This document shows, one piece after another, positions 32,164-41,098 of a DNA stretch of 64,000 bases. Source of the stretch: VXOI01 sp965197575. GTDB lineage: Bacteria; Chloroflexota; Dehalococcoidia; Lucifugimonadales; UBA3495. Positions within the stretch are counted from its first letter, which is position 1, and every line of letters starts with the position of its first letter. A program made the translations under genes and the position numbers. The stretch lies in assembly GCA_965197575.1 (NCBI GenBank), contig OZ240214.1, positions 248,001 through 312,000 on the forward strand, written 5' to 3'. The notes beneath the pieces were generated by a model. That model was not told where the DNA came from. It did no database searches and was given only the letters and a program-made list of their open reading frames with translations.

Positions 32164-33348
32164 ATGAAAACACAGGTAATTGTCAAGACCCACGAGCTGG
32201 CCCTCAAGGGCAAGAACCGCCCTTGGTTCTTGCGGCGGCTGACCGAGAATATCCGCAACGCCGTCGAAGGGGCGGGCGTGGAACGGGTGTGGCAGGGTCA
32301 ACTAATGGTGGGGATTACCCTCGGCGACGAGGGCCAATGGGAGGAGGTCAAGGAAAGGGTTAGGGACTGCTTCGGGGTGGCCAAGTTCTTCAAGGCTTAT
32401 GAGTTTCCGCGCGATCTGGACTTGGTGAAAGCGCGTCTCCCGTCAATGCTGGAGCGCCATTCGTTTTCGACCTTCCGCATCGTCACCAACCGGGCCGACA
32501 AACGCTTTCCGATGGAATCGCCCGCAGTGAACCGGGACGTGGGCGCGTTGGTGGAGCAACTGACCGGCGCCCGCGTCGACCTGGGCCATGCCGAGTTTTC
32601 CATCCACCTCGACATCCAGAGCCGCGGCATCCTGGTGTACTTCGAAGAGGTGCGGGCCCACGGCGGGCTGCCGGTGGGTGTCAGCGGCCGGGTGGCGGTG
32701 ATGCTCTCCGGCGGCATCGACTCGCCGGTCGCGGCCTGGCACATGATGAAGCGGGGTTGCCGGGCCTCGTTCGTCCACTTCCACAGCTATCCATTGGTGG
32801 ACCGGACTTCCATCGAGAAAGCCACTGACCTGGTCCAACACTTGACCCGCCATCAGCACCACTCGGAGATTCTCTTTGCACCCCTAGCGGAGATTCAGAA
32901 ACGCATCATCCTTTCTACGCCGCCCTCCCACCGGGTGTTGCTTTACCGCCGATTTATGATGCGCATCACCGAAGCTCTGGCCCGGCAATCCGGCGCAAAG
33001 GCCATCGTTACCGGCGAAAGCTGCGGGCAGGTGAGTTCCCAGACACTGGACAACATCGCCGTGATCGACGCGGTGGCCGGGATGCCGGTGCTACGGCCCC
33101 TGATCGGTCTGAACAAAGAAGAGATCGTAGGTATGGCGCGGGACATCGGGACCTTCCCCATATCCATACTACCCGACCAGGACTGTTGCACGCTGTTCGT
33201 CCCCAAGCACCCGGAAACCAAGGCCAGGGTGGAGACGGTGCAGCGGCTGGAAGAAGTCCTGCCGGTGGACGAGTTGGTGGCGGAGGCGCTGGCCAACACC
33301 CAACGGCAGCGTTTCGATTCGCCCTACAGCGCGGCCCTTACTGTGTGA
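32164..33348 (+). CDS. thiI: tRNA 4-thiouridine synthase ThiI
   Basis: ThiI adenylates U8 of tRNA for 4-thiouridine formation and can donate sulfur for thiamine thiazole. The 394-residue protein has an N-terminal ferredoxin-like/THUMP region (TQVIVKTHELALKGKNRPWF; VNRDVGALVEQLTGARVDL) and the PP-loop MLSGGIDSPVAAWHMMKRG (about 179-197), then TGESCGQVSSQTLDN and ILPDQDCCTLFVPKHP. It ends without the C-terminal rhodanese domain, as in many bacteria, so an external sulfur donor is needed. Its TGA overlaps the GTG of the next gene (GTGA), implying coupled translation. Confidence 0.95.
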   Translation: MKTQVIVKTHELALKGKNRPWFLRRLTENIRNAVEGAGVERVWQGQLMVGITLGDEGQWEEVKERVRDCFGVAKFFKAYEFPRDLDLVKARLPSMLERHSFSTFRIVTNRADKRFPMESPAVNRDVGALVEQLTGARVDLGHAEFSIHLDIQSRGILVYFEEVRAHGGLPVGVSGRVAVMLSGGIDSPVAAWHMMKRGCRASFVHFHSYPLVDRTSIEKATDLVQHLTRHQHHSEILFAPLAEIQKRIILSTPPSHRVLLYRRFMMRITEALARQSGAKAIVTGESCGQVSSQTLDNIAVIDAVAGMPVLRPLIGLNKEEIVGMARDIGTFPISILPDQDCCTLFVPKHPETKARVETVQRLEEVLPVDELVAEALANTQRQRFDSPYSAALTV

Positions 33349-34397
33349 GTGGCGCCGGTCTTCTTCTTGGGCCAACGCTCAAGGGCGTCTCCCGGTCGTT
33401 CTATCTCACGCTCAGGGTGTTGCCGGGAGGCATCCGCGAGCCTGTAGGACTGGCCTATCTGTTGGCCCGCGCCGCCGACACCATCGCCGACACTCCAACC
33501 GTGCCCCCACCGCTCAGGCTGGAGCGACTGCTCGCCTTCCGGGGCTTGGTCCAAGGCCCCGCCTCTTTAGATGATCTCGACCAAATCGTCGCCCCGGCTT
33601 CCGAAGGGGAAGCGTCACCGGCAGAGAGGTTTCTTTTGGCCTCTCTGCCCGATGCCTTCTCTTTCCTGGAGTCCCTGCCGGACTTCGACCGTGAGCAGGT
33701 GCGGAGGGTGGTGACGACGCTAACCCACGGCATGGAGTTGGACCTCACCAGATTCGCACCGCCCGGACTCCAGTTACATGAACTGGGAAGTCTGTCGGCC
33801 CTCGACTCGCCGGATGAACTCAACCGCTATACCTATCTGGTAGCAGGCTGCGTCGGCGAGTTCTGGACTGCGGTGATCCGGGCCCACGAGAAGCGGCTGT
33901 CGGGTTGGGACCCGGAGCGGATGGCGGCGCTGGGCGTTCGCTTCGGCAAGGCGTTGCAGTTGACCAACGTGCTCCGCGACATCCCCCGGGACCTGCGCAA
34001 CGGCCGCTGCTACCTGCCGTCCGACGAGTTGGAGGCCGCCGGGCTGTCGACCTCGGACCTGTTGGACCAGTCCCGTGCTCCACAAGCCCGGCGGGTGCTG
34101 GCTGCATGGACCGAAAGGGCGCTCGATCACTTCGACGCGGCGGAGGAATACCTGCTGGCGACGCCCCGGCGGTGCGTCCGGCTGCGGCTGGCGGTGCTGT
34201 GGCCGATACTCTTGGGCTTGGCGACGCTGGCCGTGCTGGCCCGGAACGAGTCATGGCTCGACCCGGCCCGTCCGTCGCGGGTCAAACGCAAGTGGGTCTA
34301 CTGGATGATGGCGCGGTCGTTGCTGGCCGCGCCTTCGGACCGGATGCTTCGGCGGTGGATCGGCGGCCTGCGGGAGCAGGTGCGATCAGCGCTATGA
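33345..34397 (+). CDS. squalene/phytoene synthase family protein
   Basis: A 350-residue trans-isoprenyl diphosphate synthase of the squalene/phytoene synthase family, condensing two prenyl diphosphates head to head. The two Asp-rich motifs are RAADTIADT (about residues 41-49) and NVLRDIPRDLRNGRCYLP (about 211-228); SRSFYLTLRVLP near the N-terminus is also typical. GTG 33345 overlaps the thiI stop by 4 bases and is preferred because homology starts right after it. No other carotenoid or hopanoid gene is beside it, so the product (squalene, dehydrosqualene or phytoene) is open. The 3' end overlaps the convergent HD gene by 6 bases. Confidence 0.9.
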   Translation: MSGAGLLLGPTLKGVSRSFYLTLRVLPGGIREPVGLAYLLARAADTIADTPTVPPPLRLERLLAFRGLVQGPASLDDLDQIVAPASEGEASPAERFLLASLPDAFSFLESLPDFDREQVRRVVTTLTHGMELDLTRFAPPGLQLHELGSLSALDSPDELNRYTYLVAGCVGEFWTAVIRAHEKRLSGWDPERMAALGVRFGKALQLTNVLRDIPRDLRNGRCYLPSDELEAAGLSTSDLLDQSRAPQARRVLAAWTERALDHFDAAEEYLLATPRRCVRLRLAVLWPILLGLATLAVLARNESWLDPARPSRVKRKWVYWMMARSLLAAPSDRMLRRWIGGLREQVRSAL

Positions 34398-34967
34398 CGC
34401 TTGGGCGCTGAAAGGTTCCCTCGCGAATATCCGGCGCACCATCGGCTCGAACACTTCCAGGGCCAGCCACTTGTAGTCGGGGTCGAAGGACGGCTGGTCC
34501 CAACAGTGGCAGAAATCGACTGTATCCTGATACCAGGGGTGGTCCCGGTAGCGGTCCCGCGCGTTCCGGTCGCCGTCGTGGTGATGGGCGTAGTAGTAGC
34601 TTTGGAACAGCCCGTGGTGGCGCACGATCCAGTAGGTCCGCTCCGAAACATAGGGCCGGAGCACCGCGGCCGCCAGTTCGCTGTGGTTGTGGGGCGAGAG
34701 CAGGTCACCGATGTCGTGCAGCAGGAGAGCCACCACCATCTCCTCATCGGCGCCGTCGCGGTGGGCGCGGGTGGCGGCCTGCAACGAATGCTCCAACCGG
34801 TCGACCTTGTAACCGGCCAGCGACCCGGACAAGCCGCGCAGCTGTTCCAGCACCCGGTCGGCGGTCTTGGCGGCGAAGTCCGCCCCCAGCCGCCCGAGCA
34901 GTTCATAGTCCTCGCGGGTGCCCTCGGCCATGCTGGTGAAGGTGACGGTCCCGGTGGCTTCTTGCAT
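34392..34967 (-). CDS. HD-domain phosphohydrolase-like protein
   Basis: A 191-residue HD-domain protein. Metal ligands are visible as the first His in RLEHSLQAA (about 57), the HD pair in LLLHDIGDLLSPHNH (about 79-80) and further His residues in RHHGLFQSYYYAHHHDGD. The family includes nucleotidases and phosphonate-related oxygenases such as PhnZ; the local YYYAHHHDGDRNARDRY segment resembles the latter subgroup. ATG 34967 is preferred for AGGAG 8 bases upstream. Function not assigned. Confidence 0.75.
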   Translation of the reverse strand: MQEATGTVTFTSMAEGTREDYELLGRLGADFAAKTADRVLEQLRGLSGSLAGYKVDRLEHSLQAATRAHRDGADEEMVVALLLHDIGDLLSPHNHSELAAAVLRPYVSERTYWIVRHHGLFQSYYYAHHHDGDRNARDRYRDHPWYQDTVDFCHCWDQPSFDPDYKWLALEVFEPMVRRIFAREPFSAQAS

Positions 34968-35097
34968 GGGGTATCTCCTGGCAAAACTCCGGTTTCGTCG
35001 GCGTCCGCCGAGTCGGCGTCGTCGGCTCGCTTCATCGTGTAGTATGTAACGAATTCTATCACGGACGGCCCGACGCCAAGATTTAGGAGGCGGCAAG

Positions 35098-35986
35098 GTG
35101 GCTGACCAAAAAAGGCTCGAAGGGCGAATCGCCCTGATTACCGGCGCGGGGCGCGGCATCGGGCGGGCCATCGCCTTGGCCTACGCCGCAGAGGGGGCGA
35201 AGCTGGTGCTGGCGGCCCGCACCGGCGCAGAGCTGCGGGAGACCGGCCGACAGCATCACCGGACGGTTCGGAAGCGACGTTTCGACGATCATCGCCGACG
35301 TGACCAACCGCGAGCAGGTAGACGCCGCCGTGGCCCACACCCTCGAACGCCACGGCGCGATCGACGTCTTGGTCAACAACGCGGGCAACATCGGGCCGGT
35401 GGGCAGGCTTTGGGACAACGACGCCGACGATTGGGCCCGCACGGTGTCGGTGCATCTGATGGGCACGTTCTACGGCTGCCGGGCGGCGGTCCCGGCGATG
35501 CGGGATCGGGGGTCGGGCCGCATCGTCAACATGTCCGGGGTCGGCGGCCCCAACATGTCCTCCTACGATGCGGCCAAGACGGCCATCGTCAACTTGACGG
35601 AGAACCTGGCCTTGGAGCTGGCGGACACTCCAATAACCGTCAACGCCATCAGCCCCGGTTCCATCCACACGCGCATGTGGGAGGAGACGCGGGACCTGGC
35701 GTTGGCGATAGGCGACACGGCAACCTACGAGCGGGGCGTTCAGGTCACCTCGGGCGAAGGCGCATCCATCGAACGGGCGGCGGAGTTGGCGGTGTTCTTC
35801 GGCAGCGACGACTGCGGGACGCTGTCCGGGAGGTTAATCCGGGCCTTCGCCGACCGCTTCGAGGACTTCCCCCGGCAGGCGAACGAAATCATGGCGTCGG
35901 AGGCGTATCTGATGCGGCGGGTGGACCCGGAGCGGCCCTTCCCCACCTCGCCGTCCTACCCGACGTTGCCGCTAACCGGGCCGTAG
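35098..35986 (+). pseudogene. short-chain dehydrogenase with a +1 frameshift
   Basis: Starting at 35098 (GTG, after GGAGG) the frame reads GRIALITGAGRGIGRAIALA and breaks at about 35243-35244, where one extra C shifts the frame. Removing it restores ETADSITGRFGS and continues into the downstream frame with NNAGNIGPVG, the SDR catalytic region and SYDAAKTAIVNLTEN; here the Tyr and Lys are present (YDAAK). The restored length is about 295 residues. It could be a real pseudogene or a homopolymer-type sequence error. No second SDR copy compensates nearby; those at 14537 and 45362 are different paralogues. Confidence 0.82.
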
Positions 35987-36049
35987 GCGGTTGCCGGGAA
36001 TTCCTGTAACATTAGCCCAGCTTTACGCCTGAACCCACGGAGGAATACA

Positions 36050-36418
36050 ATGCCAAAATTCGTTCGGGTCTATACCGGCGAGGACGGCCAGTCGATTATC
36101 GAGGAACTCGACTTCGAGATGCAGGACTTCGTCGATACCGAGGGCGCGCATGGCCTGTCGACGCCAGTGATCAACACGCCTGGGATTATGTTCCGGGAGT
36201 ACGAGCCGGGCTATTTCCTGGACTTCCACACCGCGCCCCGCCGCCAGTACAGCATCACCCTGACCGGCGAAATCGAGGTGGGCACGCCCGACGGCACCAT
36301 CAAGCACTACGGCCCCGGCACGGTGCTGATGGCCGAAGACCTGACCGGCACCGGCCACTCCACCCGCGTCGTCGGCGATGCGCCACGCTTCGCCATCATC
36401 ATCCCCTTGTCCGATTGA
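36050..36418 (+). CDS. cupin-fold small protein
   Basis: A 122-residue single-domain cupin-like protein. The beta-barrel segments are PGYFLDFHTAPRRQYSITLTG (motif 1, one His, with an Arg-Gln in place of the second His), then GEIEVGTPDG, and GPGTVLMAEDLTGTGHSTR (motif 2 with His). So the usual metal site is only partly kept. ATG 36050 has GGAGG at the right distance. It precedes an iron-type alcohol dehydrogenase by 55 bases on the same strand. Confidence 0.75.
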   Translation: MPKFVRVYTGEDGQSIIEELDFEMQDFVDTEGAHGLSTPVINTPGIMFREYEPGYFLDFHTAPRRQYSITLTGEIEVGTPDGTIKHYGPGTVLMAEDLTGTGHSTRVVGDAPRFAIIIPLSD

Positions 36419-36473
36419 CCACCCGGCCAACCCCGGCTGGCGCCCCAATTTTGGTCTCGGAAGTGATGCCGCG

Positions 36474-37679
36474 ATGACGCAACGATACCCCTCTATCGGC
36501 GAATACAATCCCACCGTGCCCAGCCGGATCATCTTTGGGCAAGGGAAGGCGGACTCCCTCGCCGCCGAAGTCGAAGCCTTGGGCGGCAGACGGGCGCTGG
36601 TGCTGTCAGGGCGCGCCGTTGCCGAGCGCACTGGCACCGTGCGCCAAGTGAACGCGGCCTTGGGCGGCATGTCTGCCGGGGTCTATTCCGGCCTCACCCA
36701 GCGCGCGCCGCTGGCCACCGCCGTGGAAGCCGCCAACCTGGCCGTATCCACTGGGGTTGATACGCTGGTGGGAGTCGGCGGGAGCACCATCTCCGACGCC
36801 GCCCGCATGATTGCCGTCCTGATGGCGGAGGGCGTGACCACCGTCGAGGAACTGCGGGACCTGGGCCACCGCAACGGCGGTATGCTCTCGCCGGACCTCA
36901 CCGGGAAACCGCTGCCGCTCCAGGTATCCATCCCGACCACCCTCTCCGCCGGGGAGTTCAACATGGGCGGCGGGAACGTGCTGGACGACCAAGCCGGTCA
37001 CAAGATTCGTGTGCGGCATCCGGGACTGTACGCCGACCTGATCGTGCTGGACCCGGACATGACCATCGGCACCCCGGACTGGCTGTGGCTTTCCACTGGC
37101 GTCAAGGCCTTGGACCACTGCATAGAACGACTGTATAGCCACGGTAATCAACCGGCCATCGACGCCCCTGTTCTGGCCGCCGCCGAACTGCTCTTCAACA
37201 ATCTGCCCCGCTCCAGGGAAGCGGATCGCGACTCCCACGCCCGGCTTCAATGCCTGCTGGCGGCCTGGCTGTCGATGATTGGCGCGCCCAACTTCGCGAT
37301 GGGTCTGAGCCACGCCCTCGGGCACATCATCGGGGTGAAATACTCGGTGGGCCACGGCTACACCTCGTGCGTAACCCAGCCCTACGTCATGGAGTACAAC
37401 CGTCCGGCCTCGGCACACAAACAGGCCCTGCTGGCCCGCGCCGCCGGGCTGGACACGCGGGGAATGAGCGACGAGGCCGCCGCCGAGCTGGCGGCCCGGG
37501 CGGTGGACGACTTCATCGTCGGCCTGGGTATGCCCCACCGGATCCGCGAGCTGGAAATACCGGAAGCAGACCTGCCCGCCATCGCCGAGGAGGTGCTGGG
37601 AGACGGCGGTTGCCGCACCAACGCAATCCCGGTCACCACCACGGAACAGGCGATGCAAGTCCTGACGAGAGCCTACTAG
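36474..37679 (+). CDS. iron-containing alcohol dehydrogenase, maleylacetate reductase-like
   Basis: A 401-residue group III dehydrogenase. N-terminal Rossmann part: PSRIIFGQGKADSLAAEV and the GGSTISDAARMIA nucleotide-binding segment (about 101-113). C-terminal metal site: GLSHALGHIIGVKYSVGHGYTS with the His residues (about 280-297) and the nearby Asp/His. Maleylacetate reductases (last step of chloro- and resorcinol aromatic degradation) share this layout, but 1,3-propanediol- or other alcohol dehydrogenases are possible. ATG 36474 is chosen by homology to the family start; the frame opens at 36378 inside the cupin gene. Followed after 9 bases by a TPR protein. Confidence 0.85.
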   Translation: MTQRYPSIGEYNPTVPSRIIFGQGKADSLAAEVEALGGRRALVLSGRAVAERTGTVRQVNAALGGMSAGVYSGLTQRAPLATAVEAANLAVSTGVDTLVGVGGSTISDAARMIAVLMAEGVTTVEELRDLGHRNGGMLSPDLTGKPLPLQVSIPTTLSAGEFNMGGGNVLDDQAGHKIRVRHPGLYADLIVLDPDMTIGTPDWLWLSTGVKALDHCIERLYSHGNQPAIDAPVLAAAELLFNNLPRSREADRDSHARLQCLLAAWLSMIGAPNFAMGLSHALGHIIGVKYSVGHGYTSCVTQPYVMEYNRPASAHKQALLARAAGLDTRGMSDEAAAELAARAVDDFIVGLGMPHRIRELEIPEADLPAIAEEVLGDGGCRTNAIPVTTTEQAMQVLTRAY

Positions 37680-37688
37680 GGTGAGGCG

Positions 37689-38171
37689 ATGCCGGGCGAA
37701 ACCGATATTGGTCCGATAGCGGCCAGAAACGAACTGGCGCGGTCGTTGAGGGCCAAAGGCCGCTTCAACGACGCCATTGGGCTGTACCAGCAGACGGTCG
37801 ATAGTTATTTGGCAAGGTCCGGCCCGGTCCATCCCCAGACGTTGCGCAGCCGCAGCCGGTTGGCCAACACCCTTTACGCCGCGGGGCGTTACGCAGAGGC
37901 CGCGGCCCAGTTCGAGGACATCCTTGAAAAGCGGTCAAACGCTTTGGGACCGGGGCATCCTGACACCCTGCGCAGCCGAGGGAGCCTGGCCAACACCTAC
38001 ATCTGCCTGGGGCGTTTCGCGGACGCCGCCGCCCTGCACCGGCAGACCCTGCGAGAGCGGGAAGACGTGTTGGGGAAGGACCACCCGCGGACGAATCAAA
38101 GCCGACGCCAGTTGCGCCGCGCTTTGTGCGCAGTCAAATCGTCCCCGCCGAGTATGAATAAGGAGCGATAG
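37689..38171 (+). CDS. TPR-repeat protein
   Basis: A 160-residue protein with three tetratricopeptide repeats of the kinesin-light-chain type: RNELARSLRAKGRFNDAIGL, then SRLANTLYAAGRYAEAAAQF after HPQTLRSR, then GSLANTYICLGRFADAAAL after HPDTLRSR, and a partial fourth (DHPRTNQSRRQLRRA). Such repeats mediate protein contacts. No signal peptide. ATG 37689 sits 9 bases after the dehydrogenase stop and its stop lies 2 bases before the next gene, so it is in an operon. No partner domain is attached. Confidence 0.8.
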   Translation: MPGETDIGPIAARNELARSLRAKGRFNDAIGLYQQTVDSYLARSGPVHPQTLRSRSRLANTLYAAGRYAEAAAQFEDILEKRSNALGPGHPDTLRSRGSLANTYICLGRFADAAALHRQTLREREDVLGKDHPRTNQSRRQLRRALCAVKSSPPSMNKER

Positions 38172-38173
38172 AA

Positions 38174-39127
38174 ATGAAATACGGATTTACCCTGCCGGGA
38201 AGGGGCCCGTTGGCCACTCCGCAAACCCTGGGGCAAATCGCCGGAAAGGGCGAGGAATTGGGTTACGACGCCCTCTTCACCGGAGACCACATCCTGATCC
38301 CCAGGAACATCGCGTCGCCGTACCCCTACACCGAGGGCGGGGAGTTCCCCGGTTCCCCCTCGGGCGAGTCCATGGAGCAGTTGACGCTGCTGGCCTTCCT
38401 GGCCGGGCAGACATCCCGCATCCGGCTCGTAACCAGCGTCATAATTGTCCCCCACCGCAACCCGTTGGTCGCGGCCAAAGCCCTGGCGACGCTGGACGTG
38501 CTCTCCGGAGGGCGCTTGGTGGTGGGCGTCGGCGTTGGCTGGATGCGCGAGGAGTTCGAGGCGCTGGGCCTGCCGCCCTTCGAGGAACGCGGGGCGGTCA
38601 CCGACGAATATATCCGGGCCTTCAAGGAACTGTGGACCAGCGACAACCCTCACTTCGAGGGCAAGTACGTCAGCTTCGACAACATCAGCTTCCTGCCCAA
38701 GCCAGTCCAGAAGCCCCACCCGCCGATTTGGGTGGGCGGAGAGAGCCGCCCGGCGCTGCGCCGCACCGCAGAGCTGGCCGATGGCTGGTATCCGCTAGGC
38801 TCCAACCCGACATACCCCATGGGCACTCCGCAAGAACTGGCCGCGGGCATGGAGCGCATCGCCACCTACGCCCGGCGCTTTGACCGGGACCCGTCCGAGA
38901 TCGAAGTCATATACCGCACCCACCAGTTCGACCTCCGGGACACCGCGGCCAACGAAGACCGCCCGCCCTTCGTAGGCGACGCCGATCAGGTCGCCAGCGA
39001 CGTCCGAGCCTACGAGGCTATGGGCGTGGGCTCCCTGGTGCTGGACTTCCTCCGGCAGACTGAGGACCTGAACGTCATGCTCGGCCGGATGGAACGTTTC
39101 GCCGAGCAGGTTTGGCCCAAGGTCTAG
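38174..39127 (+). CDS. LLM-class F420/flavin-dependent oxidoreductase
   Basis: A 317-residue luciferase-like (beta/alpha)8-barrel protein. The N-terminus YGFTLPGRGPLATPQTLGQI and the blocks YDALFTGDHILIP, TLDVLSGGRLVVGVGVGWM, REEFEALGLPPFEERG and KPHPPIWVGGESRPALRRTAEL match the F420-dependent subfamily with the typical Rv2161c-like layout. It probably reduces or oxidises a small organic substrate using F420 or FMN. ATG 38174 (MKYGF) has GGAGCG nearby. It closes the run cupin - alcohol dehydrogenase - TPR and overlaps the convergent CMD gene by 4 bases. Confidence 0.88.
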   Translation: MKYGFTLPGRGPLATPQTLGQIAGKGEELGYDALFTGDHILIPRNIASPYPYTEGGEFPGSPSGESMEQLTLLAFLAGQTSRIRLVTSVIIVPHRNPLVAAKALATLDVLSGGRLVVGVGVGWMREEFEALGLPPFEERGAVTDEYIRAFKELWTSDNPHFEGKYVSFDNISFLPKPVQKPHPPIWVGGESRPALRRTAELADGWYPLGSNPTYPMGTPQELAAGMERIATYARRFDRDPSEIEVIYRTHQFDLRDTAANEDRPPFVGDADQVASDVRAYEAMGVGSLVLDFLRQTEDLNVMLGRMERFAEQVWPKV

Positions 39128-39684
39128 GAGACGGGCAACACCGGCTCGGTGCGGTCTTCCGGCAGCTCAACCTCAAAGGCGTTGAGAAAGAAGGCGGTCT
39201 GGGAGTAGTTGCCCATCAGGGCCACTATTTCAACCAGGTGTTGGGCGCCGAACTGCTCCAGGGCCGCTTGGAACGTCTCCGGGGTTATCTTGTGGTTCTG
39301 GTAGAACTCGTGGCAGAGATCAATCACGGCCTGCTCGTCGGCGCCCATTGTCGGCAGGGGCTGGTTGTCGCGCAAAGCGTCCACCAAGGCATCGCTGACG
39401 CCTTCGGCCCGCGCCGGGGGGGCGTGGGCATTCCAGATGTACGGGCAGTCGAGCGCGCGGGCCGTGGCCAGGATCGCCAACTCCTGGATTCGCTTGGGGA
39501 AGGTAGTCTCGAAACGCAGGTAGGCCGTGAGGTGGCTGCGACGGCGGGACATCTCCGGGCTGTTGACGGTGATGGAGATTGGTCCTCCGGTGATCGACCC
39601 TCCCGTGTCCCTGGTCAACTCGTCGAAGGCCCCGCGGAACTCTTCGGGCACCATGTCTCGGGAAACCACAGGTATTCTTGCCAT
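39124..39684 (-). CDS. carboxymuconolactone decarboxylase-like protein, no CxxC
   Basis: A 186-residue CMD-fold protein (AhpD-like). The segment FPKRIQELAILATARALDC is the family helix, but the normal CxxC is replaced by CPYIW (Cys-x3-Trp), so no redox-active pair. Other blocks: NAHAPPARAEGVSDALVDALRD and GADEQAVIDLCHEFYQ. This version probably has a lyase/binding role like gamma-carboxymuconolactone decarboxylase rather than peroxidase activity. Compare with the selenoprotein candidate at 3741. It is downstream of an aldo/keto reductase by 18 bases. Confidence 0.8.
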   Translation of the reverse strand: MARIPVVSRDMVPEEFRGAFDELTRDTGGSITGGPISITVNSPEMSRRRSHLTAYLRFETTFPKRIQELAILATARALDCPYIWNAHAPPARAEGVSDALVDALRDNQPLPTMGADEQAVIDLCHEFYQNHKITPETFQAALEQFGAQHLVEIVALMGNYSQTAFFLNAFEVELPEDRTEPVLPVS

Positions 39685-39702
39685 GACTCTCCTCGATTTG
39701 CG

Positions 39703-40674
39703 CTAGTCTCGGAAGTCGTTCCCGTACAGCTCCTGCAGCCGGGCCAGGTGTTCCGCCGGGATGGGCGGCAGGTCGACGCACCCAGCGGTCTCCTCGGCCT
39801 CGGCCCGGTTCTTGACGCCCGGCACGGTGCTGTGAATGTCGGGGTTCATCAGGCTGAAGACCATCGCCGCTTGCGACAGCGTGGTTATTGGGCCTTCCAA
39901 CAGAAAGCCGAGCTTGGCGGCGCTGGCCAGGTCCTTCTGCATCAGCGCGTCGCCGGGCCGGGGCGGCCGGTCGAGAGCGTCCGTTAGCGCCCCGGCGGCG
40001 TGGGAGCGGATGCCGATGACGCCCATGTCGTGGCTCTTGGCCAGCGGGATGATCTGCCCGTTGTCGAACAGGCCGGCCCCGGCGGGCGGCGGGTGCTGGG
40101 CTGTCCAGTTGAGCAGGTTGTAGTAGGCGAGGACGGTGTCCCACTCGTTGCTTCCGAGGAGCCGGTGCATGGTGGGAATGTGGTGGTCCATGGCCGACAG
40201 ACCGATGAACCGGGTCTTGCCCTCGCGCTGGACGGCCCGGTAGGCCTCCAGCACCGGCCCGAGGGCGTCGTCCCCGGAAAGCGAGTCCGGGGCTTCGCCC
40301 CTGGTTTCGGTGAAGCGGTTGTGGACGTGCAGGACGTCCACGGAGTCGCGGCGCAGGCGGCGCAAGCTCCTCTCGACGGAACTACGCACCGCGCCGTCGA
40401 CGTCGTCCATCTCGTCGGCCCGCAACCGCACCTTGGTGGCGACAACTACCGGCTCAGTGCGGCCCTCCAGCGCCTTCCCCAAGGCTTCCTCGGCCTTGCC
40501 GTCGCCGTAAGACGGGGCCACGTCGAAGAACGTAATCCCCAATTCCAGCGCCCGGTGTACCGAGGCTATCGCCTCGTCCTCTGTGGTGGGCCCCCACACC
40601 TGCCCGATGCCGCCGCCGCCGAACCCGGCCCGGGAAACGATCAACCCCGTGCGTCCCAGTTGTGCGTATTCCAT
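39703..40674 (-). CDS. aldo/keto reductase
   Basis: A 323-residue NAD(P)H-dependent aldo/keto reductase. The N-terminus MEYAQLGRTGLIVSRAGFG and the active-site region FFDVAPSYGDGKAEEALGKAL (catalytic Asp about 53 and Tyr about 58) with the Lys in VVVATKVRL are visible, plus the catalytic His in SVDVLHVHNRF. ATG 40674 (GAGG 9 bases upstream) is preferred over 40689. It forms a run with the HEPN pair upstream and the CMD gene downstream on the minus strand. Substrate unknown. Confidence 0.9.
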   Translation of the reverse strand: MEYAQLGRTGLIVSRAGFGGGGIGQVWGPTTEDEAIASVHRALELGITFFDVAPSYGDGKAEEALGKALEGRTEPVVVATKVRLRADEMDDVDGAVRSSVERSLRRLRRDSVDVLHVHNRFTETRGEAPDSLSGDDALGPVLEAYRAVQREGKTRFIGLSAMDHHIPTMHRLLGSNEWDTVLAYYNLLNWTAQHPPPAGAGLFDNGQIIPLAKSHDMGVIGIRSHAAGALTDALDRPPRPGDALMQKDLASAAKLGFLLEGPITTLSQAAMVFSLMNPDIHSTVPGVKNRAEAEETAGCVDLPPIPAEHLARLQELYGNDFRD

Positions 40675-40678
40675 AGCT

Positions 40679-41098
40679 TTAGTCCTCACTCAGGGCTACG
40701 GGAAACTCCAATCGCTGCGAGGTAATGATGTAGGCGCGGCGCATGGTTTCACGAAAGAGGTCCACATCGAACACTTCCACCAAACCGTGCTGGATTTCCA
40801 GTGCTTCATGAATGGGATCGAGACCAGGGTCGTCGCATCTCAGCAGATTGAGAGAAAGGTCAAAACTCTCCTTCTGAGTTAGATACTTGTCCATCTCTTG
40901 GTGGATGAAATGAATTGCGTCGCGTTGGTGCCCGACAATCCACGGGGCGGCCATCACGACTTGCCATAGGTTAGCGCGCTCCTCAGGAAGCGTAAGCCCA
41001 AAGAACAGAAATCCACCTTTTCTCTCGGACAGGTCGCGCTCCATCATGCGCAACTGTTTTACGACCCGGTTCATCGGTCCGATAACTACTGGCTCCAT
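40679..41098 (-). CDS. unrecognised partner of a HEPN protein
   Basis: A 139-residue soluble protein that I do not recognise. It opens with MEPVVIGPMNRVVKQLRMME and has RKGGFLFFGLTLPEERANLWQ, IVGHQRDAIHFIHQEMDKYL and EALEIQHGLVEVFDVDLF. No GSxxRG/DxD nucleotidyltransferase motif is present, so it is not an ordinary MNT partner. ATG 41098 is used; its start overlaps the upstream HEPN gene by 13 bases, so the pair is coupled and probably forms one functional module. It lies 4 bases before the AKR start. A role as antitoxin or co-toxin is inference. Confidence 0.6.
   Translation of the reverse strand: MEPVVIGPMNRVVKQLRMMERDLSERKGGFLFFGLTLPEERANLWQVVMAAPWIVGHQRDAIHFIHQEMDKYLTQKESFDLSLNLLRCDDPGLDPIHEALEIQHGLVEVFDVDLFRETMRRAYIITSQRLEFPVALSED

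Noticed and set aside
35098..35299. Programmed frameshift in the SDR
   Set aside because: No slippery sequence or stimulatory hairpin; a single inserted C explains it.
39124..39684. Second CMD protein as another selenoprotein
   Set aside because: No in-frame TGA; the CxxC position is Cys-x3-Trp.
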